From Mycobacterium shinjukuense (GTDB taxonomy: Bacteria; Actinomycetota; Actinomycetes; Mycobacteriales; Mycobacteriaceae): DNA of 64,000 nucleotides. A program made the position numbers and the translations under genes. The notes beneath the pieces are model-generated. The model searched no databases, had not been told where the DNA came from, and was given only the letters and a program-made list of their open reading frames with translations. Every line of letters starts with the position of its first letter. The first letter of the stretch is position 1. This document shows positions 44,401-52,432 of the stretch, one piece after another. Location of the stretch: assembly GCF_010730055.1 (NCBI RefSeq), contig NZ_AP022575.1, positions 1,612,001 to 1,676,000 of the forward strand. Reading direction: 5' to 3'.

Positions 44401-44664
44401 TTGAACCTCACCGAGGCCGACTATTGCTTCCTGCTGGACCCGTGGTGGAACCCGGCCACCGAGACCCAGGCGATCGACCGCACCCACCGGATCGGCCAAA
44501 CCCGCAACGTCATGGTCTACCGGCTGATCGCCCGCGACACCATCGAAGAGAAGGTCATCGCCCTCAGCGCCCGTAAGGCCAAGCTGTTCGCCAGCGTCAT
44601 CGACGACGGCAACGCCTTCGGTTCCGCGCTCACCGCCGACGATATCCGCGGACTGCTCGCCTGA
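41434..44664 (+). CDS. SNF2-family helicase with SWIM zinc finger (HelZ-like)
   Basis: 1076 aa from GTG 41434 (the next ATG is four codons later). A SWIM zinc finger (LGLCTCPMRFDCKHVAAILI) near residue 85, a long helicase-associated region, then SNF2 motor domains from about residue 610: Walker A DDMGLGKTVQSLA, DEAQ-type box LILDEAQYVKNRHAKT, TGTPMENNLMELWSLL, and the C-terminal helicase half with VFSQFTRFLRRVGD, LISLKAGGFGLNLTEAD and IDRTHRIGQTRNV. DNA-dependent ATPase remodeller; similar to M. tuberculosis HelZ (Rv2101), which lies elsewhere in that genome. Confidence 0.92.
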   Translation: MHSSMYPSIDLDDAHARLGADTYRRGRAYAREGRVVRCLWDPDDDALVGSVRGNRGRSYTTTVHLSADRADTRRVTLGLCTCPMRFDCKHVAAILIAATGITATPAKGAMAGAPPSPPTWRASLDELLPRSAPGSPVGIPLAIELSRSANGLDARLVRPGKRGGWVAADLSWSRVAALRHCGYPDAHLHLVHEFYAAYRASATNSTGYYGYSYPDVKAISLLKFESPQLWPLLDEARRIGVRLLQAGAHHEVPAYSTARLCLDVTTDESGDLTVAPVLQVGDAPARPIAFIGSSGHGVVYTDGGLRLARLDAPAPPALQRRALGGQSLVIPANEAARFATEYYPGLRHIAAITSSDESFAPPTITGPTLVLCADYRDEHQLELTWEWAYRVGDSDFRVRVDSPRDAGYRDRDAEHQVALSIDAPLERFGLRAADGALIGGTRLSGLETMRFATELRPLLAALPDVALEVTGTPVDYREAGGSLVIAVTTDAVPGETDWFDLGVTISVEGKQVPFVTVFTALASGQSHLLLADGAYFALDKPELVKLRRLIEEARALTDAEQGPPRISRFQVGLFDELAELGVVTRQAEEWRRQVDGLRALQGVAPVPVPRGLRAQLRPYQADGFSWLATLYTHGLGGILADDMGLGKTVQSLALICHVRQRNSCPDPFLVVAPSSVLANWAAEAARFAPKLSAVAITDTLRRAGADLRELAAGADIVITSYTLFRLEFDAYAARSWSGLILDEAQYVKNRHAKTYQCARRLLAPVKIAITGTPMENNLMELWSLLSITAPGLFPNPVTFADYFAKPIERTGDPELLALFRRRIKPLVKRRTKELVAAELPAKQEQVLDIELPARHRTLYDKRLQRERQKVLGLLDDIERNRFTILKSLTVLRQMALHPGLVDPAHDTLASAKVDVLTEQLRDVADGGHRALVFSQFTRFLRRVGDRLDAEGVDYCYLDGRTRNRPKVIQRFKEGGAPVFLISLKAGGFGLNLTEADYCFLLDPWWNPATETQAIDRTHRIGQTRNVMVYRLIARDTIEEKVIALSARKAKLFASVIDDGNAFGSALTADDIRGLLA

Positions 44665-44895
44665 GCGGAGGCTAGGGCGCGCCCCATGCGTCGAGGTTCA
44701 GTCGCCAGGGGAATCGGAACGGCGGTGGTGAATGTGCCGGTACCACAGGTGATTCCGGGTAACCGAACTCACCTGTGAGGTGCAACGCGGGGAGAGCGTC
44801 CCAATCTTGCAGGGCAGGAGCCTCGGCAGCCGAGCACTCGTCATCGCGTTCCCGTTTCCTCCCGACGTCGGTGCGTTCAGCGTTGCCGCCGAGCG

Positions 44896-46677
44896 TCAGG
44901 CACCGTGTGTGAAGGTTCCGTTCATCATGGTCATGTCGACGGGCGTCGATGCGATATCGGTAGCGGATACGTCGAAGAGGTTGCGGCGCAACACCACAAG
45001 ATCCGCAAGCTTGCCAGCCTGTACCGATCCCACCGCGCCGTCCAGGCGTAGCTGGCGGGCGGCACCCAGCGTGGCGGCGTGCAGGGCCTGCGCCAGATCA
45101 AGCCGCTGGTCGGCCGGCTCCAGGATGGGCGCATCGGGTCGTCCGATGAGTTGACGCGTCACCGCGATCTGCACCGCGTCAAGCGGCTTGTAGGTCGAGA
45201 AGTACCCTGCGGCCGGCCAGTCGGTCCCAAACGCAATCGTGGCACCGGTCTCGAGCACCGCGCGGGGCCGGAAGAACCGCTGCTGTCGGCGCGGCCCGTA
45301 GCGTTCGAGCGCGATATCGACCGTGCTCGGGTCGGCGGACATCCAGTTGCCGGAGAATTGGGCGATCACACCGAGCTCCCCAAATCGCGGCACATCGGTG
45401 TCGTCGACGTAGACCAGGTGCGCGATCGAGTGCCGGCGCTCGCGCGGCGGGTTTGTCTTGATCGCCGCCTCGATCGCGTCGAGCGCAACGCGCACCGTGC
45501 GGTCGCCGATCGCATGCACGTGCACGTCAATGTCCGCCGCATCGGCATCAACGACCAGCCGCCGCCAGTCGTCCTCCGAGAACGGTGACTGACCAATCGA
45601 ATCCGGCTTGTCGGCGTACGGCGCCAGCAGATATGCCGTGTGCCCCTCGGCGGTGCCGTCGCCGATGATCTTGAGCACGCCACCCCTGACCAGCTCGGTG
45701 GCGAAGCGTTGGCGCAACGCAACCGTCCGCGCCACCGCGTCGTCGATCGGTGGCGCCTTGACGATGTGCGATACCACCACCCGGAACGGCAGCCGCCCTT
45801 GCCGTTCCAGGTCTGTGTAGACGGTGGCCAACCCGTCGGGGTCGTTACCCTCCGGCGGCATCCCGGCGTCGAACACCGCGGTGATCCCGGCGGCCGCGGC
45901 CCTGGGCGCCCAATCGGCGAGCAGCGTCGTCATCGCGGCTTTGGTGACCGGCTCGATTGCGCCGACGATCCCAAGCACGGCCGGTAACTCCAGCACATAG
46001 CCGGTAGGGTGGCCGGCGGGATCGCGTTGATAGAAGCTGAATCCAGGCACGGGGTCTGGGGTTTCGCTGGTGACGCCCGCTATCTCGAGTGCCATGCTGT
46101 TCACCCACGCACTGTGGGCGTCGATGGAGAACAACACCGCCGGCCGGTCGGGCACGATGCGGTCCAGGTCGTTGCGGCTGGGCCCGTCGGGCGGGAACAT
46201 GTCGACGCGCCATCCGAATCCCCTTACCGTGCCCGATGGATTGTCGCGCGCATACGCGGAGATCGCGGCGAGCGCGTCGGATCGGGACGGCAACTGCAGA
46301 TCGACGCCCGGCGTGAAGAAGGCACCGACAATCGGATGGATGTGCGCTTCGACGAACCCGGGCAGCAGCATCCGCCCGTCAAGCTCGACGACTCGGGTCG
46401 CCGGCCCGATCCGTGCCGAGACCTCGGCGTTCGAGCCGACGGCCACGATGTGGCGGCCGCGCACCGCGACGGCCTCTGCCCACGGCGACGACGGGTCGAG
46501 CGTGTAGACGGCGCCGCGGCGGAAAACGACTGTTGCCACGCCGTCGGAGGCCGACGCCGAGTCGGCCGGTCCGGTGCGGCCGTCGGCTCGCGCCGCCGAT
46601 CCGGCCCCGCCCAACTCACCGATGCTCGACACCGTGTTTTCCTCAAACGCCGCCATGAGCTGGCAGTTGGTGCACAT
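44896..46677 (-). CDS. YtcJ-like amidohydrolase (amidohydrolase_3 family)
   Basis: 593 aa from ATG 46677 (MCTNCQLMAAFEENTVSSIG); the first 45 residues are extra to the family and include CTNC. Metal hydrolase pattern: LLPGFVEAHIHPIVGAF (HxH), a Lys in GVLKIIGDGTAEGHTA, DVHVHAIGDRTVRVAL, RRHSIAHLVYVDD and TIAFGTDWPAAGYFST (last Asp). Substrate unknown. Convergent with the helicase gene across 231 nt (44665-44895), where I see no clear gene or terminator. Confidence 0.86.
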   Translation of the reverse strand: MCTNCQLMAAFEENTVSSIGELGGAGSAARADGRTGPADSASASDGVATVVFRRGAVYTLDPSSPWAEAVAVRGRHIVAVGSNAEVSARIGPATRVVELDGRMLLPGFVEAHIHPIVGAFFTPGVDLQLPSRSDALAAISAYARDNPSGTVRGFGWRVDMFPPDGPSRNDLDRIVPDRPAVLFSIDAHSAWVNSMALEIAGVTSETPDPVPGFSFYQRDPAGHPTGYVLELPAVLGIVGAIEPVTKAAMTTLLADWAPRAAAAGITAVFDAGMPPEGNDPDGLATVYTDLERQGRLPFRVVVSHIVKAPPIDDAVARTVALRQRFATELVRGGVLKIIGDGTAEGHTAYLLAPYADKPDSIGQSPFSEDDWRRLVVDADAADIDVHVHAIGDRTVRVALDAIEAAIKTNPPRERRHSIAHLVYVDDTDVPRFGELGVIAQFSGNWMSADPSTVDIALERYGPRRQQRFFRPRAVLETGATIAFGTDWPAAGYFSTYKPLDAVQIAVTRQLIGRPDAPILEPADQRLDLAQALHAATLGAARQLRLDGAVGSVQAGKLADLVVLRRNLFDVSATDIASTPVDMTMMNGTFTHGA

Positions 46678-46703
46678 GAGATCCTTCCTCGTGAGCGGCA
46701 ACG

Positions 46704-47645
46704 CTAACGCGCCCGGGGATGGGCTTCGGCCCACACGTCGCGCAGCGCGTGGACGGTGACCAGGGTGTAGATCTGCGTCGTGGTCACCGAGGCGTGACCC
46801 AGCAGCTCCTGCACCACCCGGACATCGGCACCGCCCTCGAGCAGGTGGGTGGCGAACGAATGGCGCAGCATGTGGGGCGACACACCCGAGGTGATGCCGG
46901 CCCGCTCGGCGGCGTCCCGCAACACCTGCCACGCGCTTTGCCGCGACAGCCGGCCGCCGCGGACGTTGAGAAAGATGGCCGGGGTGCCGCGACCGCGGCG
47001 AGCCAGGTCCGCACGTCCACGCACCAGATAGGCGTCCAACGCGTACACCGCCGGGCGCCCCACCGGCACCAGCCGCTGCTTACCGCCCTTGCCGCGCAAC
47101 AACACCGACCGGGACGCGGTGTCGATGTCATCGATGTCCAGACCGACGGCCTCCGAGATCCGCGAACCGGTGGAGTACAACAGTTCCAGCAGCGCCCGGT
47201 TGCGCAGGGTCAGGGGTCCGTCGGCGGGGCTGTCGCCGCCGGCGCCCTCCAGCAGCGCCAGCACCTCGTCGATCGTCAGGCTCTTGGGCAACCGCCGGCC
47301 CGGTGTCGGTGGCCGCACCGCCCGCGCCACGTCCCGTTCGGCCAGCCCCTCGGCGGCGGCGAACCGGTGCAACCCGCGCACCGCGATGAGCGCGCGTGCG
47401 GCTGACACCGCAGACAGTGCCGGCGCCCCGCATTCGGGAACGCCGCGCCGCAGCGCCACCAGGAATTCGCTGACGTCGTCCTCGCCGACCTTGGCCAGAT
47501 CGTTGATTCCCCGCTCCGCCAGGTGCCGCAGATAGCGGCGCAGGTCGCGCCGGTAGGAGCTCAACGTGTTTGCCGCAACGCCCCGCTCGATGGTCAGATG
47601 GTCAAGGTAACCCTGTAATTGCGTCTGCAGGTCAACCGCTGTCAT
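46704..47645 (-). CDS. xerD: Tyrosine recombinase XerD
   Basis: 313 aa. N-terminal SAM-like core-binding domain (YLDHLTIERGVAANTLSSYR), then the catalytic domain with Arg in LYSTGSRISEAVGLD, Lys in VLLRGKGGKQRLVPV, HMLRHSFATHLLEGGAD, LLGHASVTTTQIYT with the nucleophile Tyr. Resolves chromosome dimers at dif together with XerC, acting at the septum. The ATG at 47645 overlaps the NUDIX gene stop. Confidence 0.95.
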   Translation of the reverse strand: MTAVDLQTQLQGYLDHLTIERGVAANTLSSYRRDLRRYLRHLAERGINDLAKVGEDDVSEFLVALRRGVPECGAPALSAVSAARALIAVRGLHRFAAAEGLAERDVARAVRPPTPGRRLPKSLTIDEVLALLEGAGGDSPADGPLTLRNRALLELLYSTGSRISEAVGLDIDDIDTASRSVLLRGKGGKQRLVPVGRPAVYALDAYLVRGRADLARRGRGTPAIFLNVRGGRLSRQSAWQVLRDAAERAGITSGVSPHMLRHSFATHLLEGGADVRVVQELLGHASVTTTQIYTLVTVHALRDVWAEAHPRAR

Positions 47646-48265
47646 CGCATGGCCTTGCGCGCGGCGAACGCCTTCGGCTGGTCAATCCACGCGGTGTCCA
47701 GGGGGCGCGGCTGGGCGAAGCCGGTGGTGACCGCGTGGGCGGCCAAAATCCCGGCAACGGCAATGGAATTGACGATTTCACCGGTCAGCACCAGCTGGGC
47801 CGCCTGCGCAATGGGAAACCAGCGCATCGTCATGTCGGCCTCTTCGTGATGGGCTTCGGGCCGGTCGACCGCGCTGAGGTCGGTAGCCAGAAAGACCCGC
47901 ACCGATTCGTCGCTGAAGCCGGGAGCGGTGTTGAGGTCGACCAGCACCCGCCAGGTGCCGGCGTGCAGCCCGACCTCCTCCCGGAGTTCCCGCACGGCGG
48001 TCAGATGGGGTGGCTCCCCGGCGACGTCCAGCAGCCCAGCCGGCAGTTCCCAGAGCCGCCGCTGAAACGTGTGACGGTATTGGTAGACCAACGGGATGTG
48101 GTTGTCGTCGTTCATCGCCACAATGGCCACCGCACCGTAGTGCTCGACGACTTCACGGGTGGCGATGCTGCCGCCGGGCATCTGCACCTGGTCGCGCCGC
48201 AGCGCAAAAATGGCTCCCTGATAAAGGGTTTCAGACGATACCCGCTTGAAAACGTGGTCAGCCAC
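47642..48265 (-). CDS. NUDIX ADP-ribose pyrophosphatase, Rv1700-like
   Basis: 207 aa, the length recalled for the crystallised M. tuberculosis Rv1700. Nudix box visible as GEPPHLTAVRELREEVGL following ELPAGLLDVA. Hydrolyses ADP-ribose to AMP and ribose 5-phosphate with Mg2+. It lies between pyrG and xerD with 8-nt and 4-nt overlaps, so it belongs to the same transcript. Confidence 0.93.
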   Translation of the reverse strand: MADHVFKRVSSETLYQGAIFALRRDQVQMPGGSIATREVVEHYGAVAIVAMNDDNHIPLVYQYRHTFQRRLWELPAGLLDVAGEPPHLTAVRELREEVGLHAGTWRVLVDLNTAPGFSDESVRVFLATDLSAVDRPEAHHEEADMTMRWFPIAQAAQLVLTGEIVNSIAVAGILAAHAVTTGFAQPRPLDTAWIDQPKAFAARKAMR

Positions 48266-50009
48266 GAGTCACGGGTTCGGGTAGCTGCTGGGCGACGCCG
48301 TCGCGGTGCTGGCTGCCGTTGGGCACTCGCTCGGGGATCTCCACCGGCAGCAGCTCGGCCGCTTTGTACTCCAGGGCCGCTCCGACGAATGCGACAAACA
48401 ATGGGTGCGGCCGGGTGGGCCGACTCTTCAACTCGGGGTGGGCCTGGGTGCCCACGATGAACGGGTGCTGATCCGGCGGGTATTCGACGAACTCCACCAA
48501 GTGTCCGTCGGGGGACGTACCCGAAATTCGTAGGCCGCTTTCGGCAAGCTTGTCCCGGTAAGCATTGTTGACCTCGTAGCGGTGGCGATGCCGTTCGGAT
48601 ACCCGAGTCGACTGATATGCCTGTGCCACAATCGAATTCGGCTCCAGCACGGCCGGATAGGAGCCGAGCCGCATGGTGCCACCCAGATCTGCCTGGCCGG
48701 CCACGATCTGTTCCTGATCGGCCATCGTGGAGATAACCGGATGCGGTGTGTCCGGCTCGAATTCGGCCGAGTTGGCCTCGGTGAGACCGACCGAGCGCGC
48801 CGCCTCGATCACGATGCATTGCAGACCCAGGCACAACCCCAGCAGCGGTAACCCGCGGGCTCGGGCATAGCGGATGGCACCGATCTTGCCCTCGATACCC
48901 CGGATGCCGAAACCACCGGGAATCAGCACCCCGTGGACATCGCCCAGCGCCGCCGCCGCGCCGCTGGGGGTCCCGCAATCGTCGGATGCCACCCAGCGGA
49001 TTTCGACCTTGGCGCGGTGCTTGAAGCCACCGGCGCGCAACGCCTCGATCACCGACAAGTACGCATCGGACAGTTCAACATACTTGCCCACCAAGGCAAT
49101 TCGTACCGTCTCCTGCGGCTCATGAACCCTGCGCAACAGGTCGTCCCATTCGGTCCAGTCGACGTCGCGGAACGGCAGGTTGAGCCTGCGCACCACAAAC
49201 GCGTCGAGTTCCTCACGATGCAGCACCTTGGGGATGTCGTAGATCGAGGGTGCATCGGGAGTGGAGATGACGCCGTCGATGTCCACGTCGCACATCAGCG
49301 CGATCTTGTTCTTCAGCGCTTCGGGAACATCGCGGTCGCAGCGCAATATCAGCGCGTCCGGAGTGATACCGATGCTGCGCAACGCCGCCACCGAATGCTG
49401 TGTCGGCTTGGTCTTCAGTTCGCCAGATGGCGCCAGGTAGGGAACCAGCGACACGTGCAGGAAGAACACGTCCTCCCGGCCCAGATAGTGCCGGACTTGG
49501 CGTGCCGCCTCCAGAAACGGCTGCGATTCGATATCGCCGACGGTGCCGCCGATTTCGGTGATGACCACGTCTGGGCGGTTGCCGTTGGCGTCGGGTTCGG
49601 CCATCGCCAGGATTCGCCGCTTGATTTCGTCGGTGATGTGCGGGATCACCTGCACCGTGTCGCCCAGGTATTCACCGCGGCGCTCCTTGGCGATGACCGT
49701 CGAATACACCTGCCCGGTAGTCACATTCGCCGAACCGGACAGATCGCGATCGAGGAACCGCTCGTAGTGCCCGACATCGAGGTCGGTCTCGGCGCCGTCC
49801 TCGGTGACGAAGACTTCACCGTGCTGGAACGGGTTCATGGTTCCCGGGTCGACGTTGAGATAGGGATCGAGCTTCTGCATGGTGACATGCAAGCCGCGGG
49901 CGGTCAGCAGCTGTCCAAGGCTACTTGCGGTCAGCCCTTTACCGAGCGAGGAAGCCACGCCACCGCTGACGAAGAGGTGCTTGGTGGCGGTGTGCGGGTG
50001 CCTACGCAC
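48258..50009 (-). CDS. pyrG: CTP synthase
   Basis: 583 aa from GTG 50009 (VRRHPHTATKHLFVSGGVAS), after a ggaggt site; the long upstream extension is non-coding. Synthetase domain GVASSLGKGLTASSLGQLL, HGEVFVTEDGAETDLDVGHY, EIGGTVGDIESQPF; glutaminase domain GVLIPGGFGIRG, GLCLGLQCIVIEAARSVG (Cys nucleophile) and GTQAHPELKSRPTRPHPLF (His, Glu). Makes CTP from UTP and glutamine in the cytoplasm. Confidence 0.97.
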   Translation of the reverse strand: MRRHPHTATKHLFVSGGVASSLGKGLTASSLGQLLTARGLHVTMQKLDPYLNVDPGTMNPFQHGEVFVTEDGAETDLDVGHYERFLDRDLSGSANVTTGQVYSTVIAKERRGEYLGDTVQVIPHITDEIKRRILAMAEPDANGNRPDVVITEIGGTVGDIESQPFLEAARQVRHYLGREDVFFLHVSLVPYLAPSGELKTKPTQHSVAALRSIGITPDALILRCDRDVPEALKNKIALMCDVDIDGVISTPDAPSIYDIPKVLHREELDAFVVRRLNLPFRDVDWTEWDDLLRRVHEPQETVRIALVGKYVELSDAYLSVIEALRAGGFKHRAKVEIRWVASDDCGTPSGAAAALGDVHGVLIPGGFGIRGIEGKIGAIRYARARGLPLLGLCLGLQCIVIEAARSVGLTEANSAEFEPDTPHPVISTMADQEQIVAGQADLGGTMRLGSYPAVLEPNSIVAQAYQSTRVSERHRHRYEVNNAYRDKLAESGLRISGTSPDGHLVEFVEYPPDQHPFIVGTQAHPELKSRPTRPHPLFVAFVGAALEYKAAELLPVEIPERVPNGSQHRDGVAQQLPEPVTRG

Positions 50010-50118
50010 TGGCGACCTCCGTGAAGACGGGCAGGGCTTGGGTTGGGCCTGCCGACCCACGGAAACCCACCCTAACATCCGCGATGCCGCGGCGCCGGGA
50101 ACACGCCCTACCGGGACC

Positions 50119-51066
50119 CTATTGGGGGACGGTGACCGACGTCGCTGCGTGACCGCTGCCGTAGTGGCCCGGATGACCGCCGGTGACAAGGTCGTGCAGG
50201 CCCAGGATCGCCGTGATGCGTCCGGGTTCGGCGTCGATATCGTCGACGGTGCTGATCGCCGCCGCCATCCCGGCGTCGGCGCGGGCCACGGCGACCGCGG
50301 CGTTCCCCGTCGCACAACCGTCCCGGCCGGCGAGCACGGTGCCGGCGCCGTGCGGTGCCAGCGCGGCCGCGAAGCGCGCCACGCTGACTCCCTGGTTGCC
50401 GGCGTCGGTGGGGAGCGCTCCGCCGGTGATGACGATGGCGGCGTTGGCCGCCTCGACCTGGTCGCCGGGTCGGTAGGTGATGAACCCGGTTTCGCGCAGT
50501 GCCGCCAGCACGGTGTCGCGCTGGGCGGCGTCGACTCCCGCGGCGGCCGGCGTCGACGGGTTGCTGAGCAGGGCGATGCCGAGCAGATCGCCGGCCTGCG
50601 AGCTCTGATCGACGAACTTGCCGCTCAACTGCGTACCAGCCGGCAGAATCGAGGAGTTCACCACCGAACGAAGTTTCTCCGCGGAGTTGGCTTCGACAAA
50701 CTCCTGGGTCAGCGATACCGTCGCGGTCACCGAACCCCCGGCCTGCCCGACGATTTTGGACACCGCGGCGACATCATCGTCGGTGGAGTCGGGGGTTCGG
50801 AAGACGACGACCGCCTTGCCGGCCAGCGCGTCGTGCACGATCCGGCCAGCCACCTGCATATCGAAATTGCTTGCCGCGCTGAGCTTCTCGTTCAGCGAGT
50901 TTCTCTGGTCGTTGAGCTTGTTGATCTGGGCTGCCAGGTCGCCCTTCTCGTTGCGCAGGGTGGACAGCACGGTGTCCGAGAAAAAGCCGGAACCCAGCAC
51001 AACTCCCACGGCTAAGGCGAGAAAGACCGCGGCCAGCGAAATCGCGTGGTGGCGAAGCGAGATCAT
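50119..51066 (-). CDS. mctB: Copper transport / cell-division protein MctB (SteB)
   Basis: 315 aa from ATG 51066 (MISLRHHAISLAAVFLALAV). One N-terminal membrane helix (ISLAAVFLALAVGVVLGSGF), a coiled coil (LRNEKGDLAAQINKLNDQRN) and a periplasmic alpha/beta domain. Rv1698 was reported both as an outer-membrane copper-efflux channel and as the SteB partner of SteA in septation. It lies 12 nt downstream of steA, which fits the pair. The ending SVTVPQ is complete. Confidence 0.92.
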   Translation of the reverse strand: MISLRHHAISLAAVFLALAVGVVLGSGFFSDTVLSTLRNEKGDLAAQINKLNDQRNSLNEKLSAASNFDMQVAGRIVHDALAGKAVVVFRTPDSTDDDVAAVSKIVGQAGGSVTATVSLTQEFVEANSAEKLRSVVNSSILPAGTQLSGKFVDQSSQAGDLLGIALLSNPSTPAAAGVDAAQRDTVLAALRETGFITYRPGDQVEAANAAIVITGGALPTDAGNQGVSVARFAAALAPHGAGTVLAGRDGCATGNAAVAVARADAGMAAAISTVDDIDAEPGRITAILGLHDLVTGGHPGHYGSGHAATSVTVPQ

Positions 51067-51078
51067 GAGCACGCCGTT

Positions 51079-52260
51079 CTAGGAGACCAGGTTTTGCACC
51101 CAGAGTGTGAAGCGGTTCCAGTAGTCGCCGATCCAATGCAGCACCACGCCGTCGGTGCGCGACACCCACAGGGCGACGATGATGGCGATCAACATGGTCA
51201 GCGCCAACAGCGCTATGGCCCCACCCGAGACGTGGTTGCGGTACAAGGTGGCGACGGCCTTGGCGTCCACCAGCTTCTCCCCCACCCGCAGCCGGGTAAG
51301 GAAGGTCGACGGGTTGCTGTGCACCCGGGTGCGGTCGAAGAACGTCTCGATGTTGGCGGTGTTGCCGGCCGTGACGAGCAGCGCGGCGCCGTGATGGTCG
51401 GCCAGCAGCAGCGCAAGATCGGTTGCCGAGCCGGCGGCGGGGAACGTCATCGCCCCGACGCCAAGATCCTGAATCCGTTCCAGGCCGGGCGCATGACCGT
51501 CGGCATCGGCCGGCAGCACGACCTGCGCACCGCACTTGAGCACTTCGGTGCTGATCTGGTCGGGGTCGCCCACGATGAGTTGTGGGCGATATCCGGCCTT
51601 GCGCAACACGTCCGCGCCGGTGCCGACACCGACCAGCACCGGCTGGTACTCCTTGATGAACGGTTTGAGGGATTTCAGGTCATCCGCGGCACCGGGCTCC
51701 TCGGCGACGATCACCACATGGCGGCCGCGCATGTCGACATCGATGTCGGGGATGCCGATTCCGTCGATCAACAGTGGGCTCTCGCTGCGGATGAACTCAA
51801 TTGTGTTGCCGGCGAACGCCTCCAGATGTGCCGCCAATCCACTCTTGGCCTCGCGCATGAGGTCGGCGATGTCGTGGTCGGTGCGTTCGGTACCGCGAAT
51901 CAGGCGACGGTCTCCGCAGTACACGCTGCCCTCGTGCAACCGAATCTTGGCGCCGTCTTTGACCTTCTTAAAAATCTCCGGGCCGGTTTCGTCGATCAGG
52001 GTGACACCGTTGTTGACCAACACTTCCGGGCCCAGGTTGGGGTAGCGGCCCGAGACCGACGGCGACGCGTTGACCACCGCGGCGACGTCGGCCTCCACCA
52101 GCGCGTCGGCGGTGATCCGATCCAGGTCCAGGATGTCGAGCACCACGATGTCTCCCGGGCAGACCCTGCGCAGCAGCCGGTCGATGTTCCGGTCGACGCG
52201 TGCGGTGCCGACCAGACCCGGCCGGGCGGTGTTACGGGACAGCAGCGCGGACATCTTCAT
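51079..52260 (-). CDS. steA: Septation protein SteA (Rv1697-like)
   Basis: 393 aa, exactly the length recalled for Rv1697. N-terminal part with PGDIVVLDILDLDRITADAL and NASPSVSGRYPNLGPEVLVN, a central thiamin-pyrophosphokinase-like fold (YQPVLVGVGTGADVLRKAGY, RPQLIVGDPDQISTEVL), and two C-terminal membrane helices (GGAIALLALTMLIAIIVALW). Works with SteB/MctB in cell separation, as shown for Corynebacterium. ATG at 52260. Confidence 0.9.
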   Translation of the reverse strand: MKMSALLSRNTARPGLVGTARVDRNIDRLLRRVCPGDIVVLDILDLDRITADALVEADVAAVVNASPSVSGRYPNLGPEVLVNNGVTLIDETGPEIFKKVKDGAKIRLHEGSVYCGDRRLIRGTERTDHDIADLMREAKSGLAAHLEAFAGNTIEFIRSESPLLIDGIGIPDIDVDMRGRHVVIVAEEPGAADDLKSLKPFIKEYQPVLVGVGTGADVLRKAGYRPQLIVGDPDQISTEVLKCGAQVVLPADADGHAPGLERIQDLGVGAMTFPAAGSATDLALLLADHHGAALLVTAGNTANIETFFDRTRVHSNPSTFLTRLRVGEKLVDAKAVATLYRNHVSGGAIALLALTMLIAIIVALWVSRTDGVVLHWIGDYWNRFTLWVQNLVS

Positions 52261-52280
52261 GGGGCGATTCTGTCGGTGAA

Positions 52281-52305
52281 GCGCGCCTCCAGCGGGGAGG
52301 CGCGC
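52281..52305. other. Perfect 10-bp hairpin just upstream of steA
   Basis: GCGCGCCTCC, loop AGCGG, GGAGGCGCGC: a very stable stem 20 nt before the steA ATG. No U-run follows in the minus direction. It could attenuate transcripts arriving from recN or hold back steA translation. The rest of 52261-52432 is AT-richer and probably contains the steA promoter. Confidence 0.5.
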
Positions 52306-52432
52306 CGTAACATTAGCCCCATAAGTTAAATGGCATCACATCTGTAACACATTCATGCAGCGGCCGCCGCGCGAGCGTCCCCAGTTGTACGGGTTATGCG
52401 GCGTGTCGCCGTATAAACATGCGCCCTCGCAC

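Noticed and set aside
44672..44900. Minus-strand open frame of about 75 codons ending WRLNLDAWGAP between helicase and amidohydrolase
   Set aside because: Its ending looks protein-like and could be the tail of a lost gene, but I find no start codon with a ribosome site and no family.
48933..50024. 363-codon plus-strand frame opposite pyrG
   Set aside because: Entirely antisense to a conserved CTP synthase, with no domain or ribosome site.
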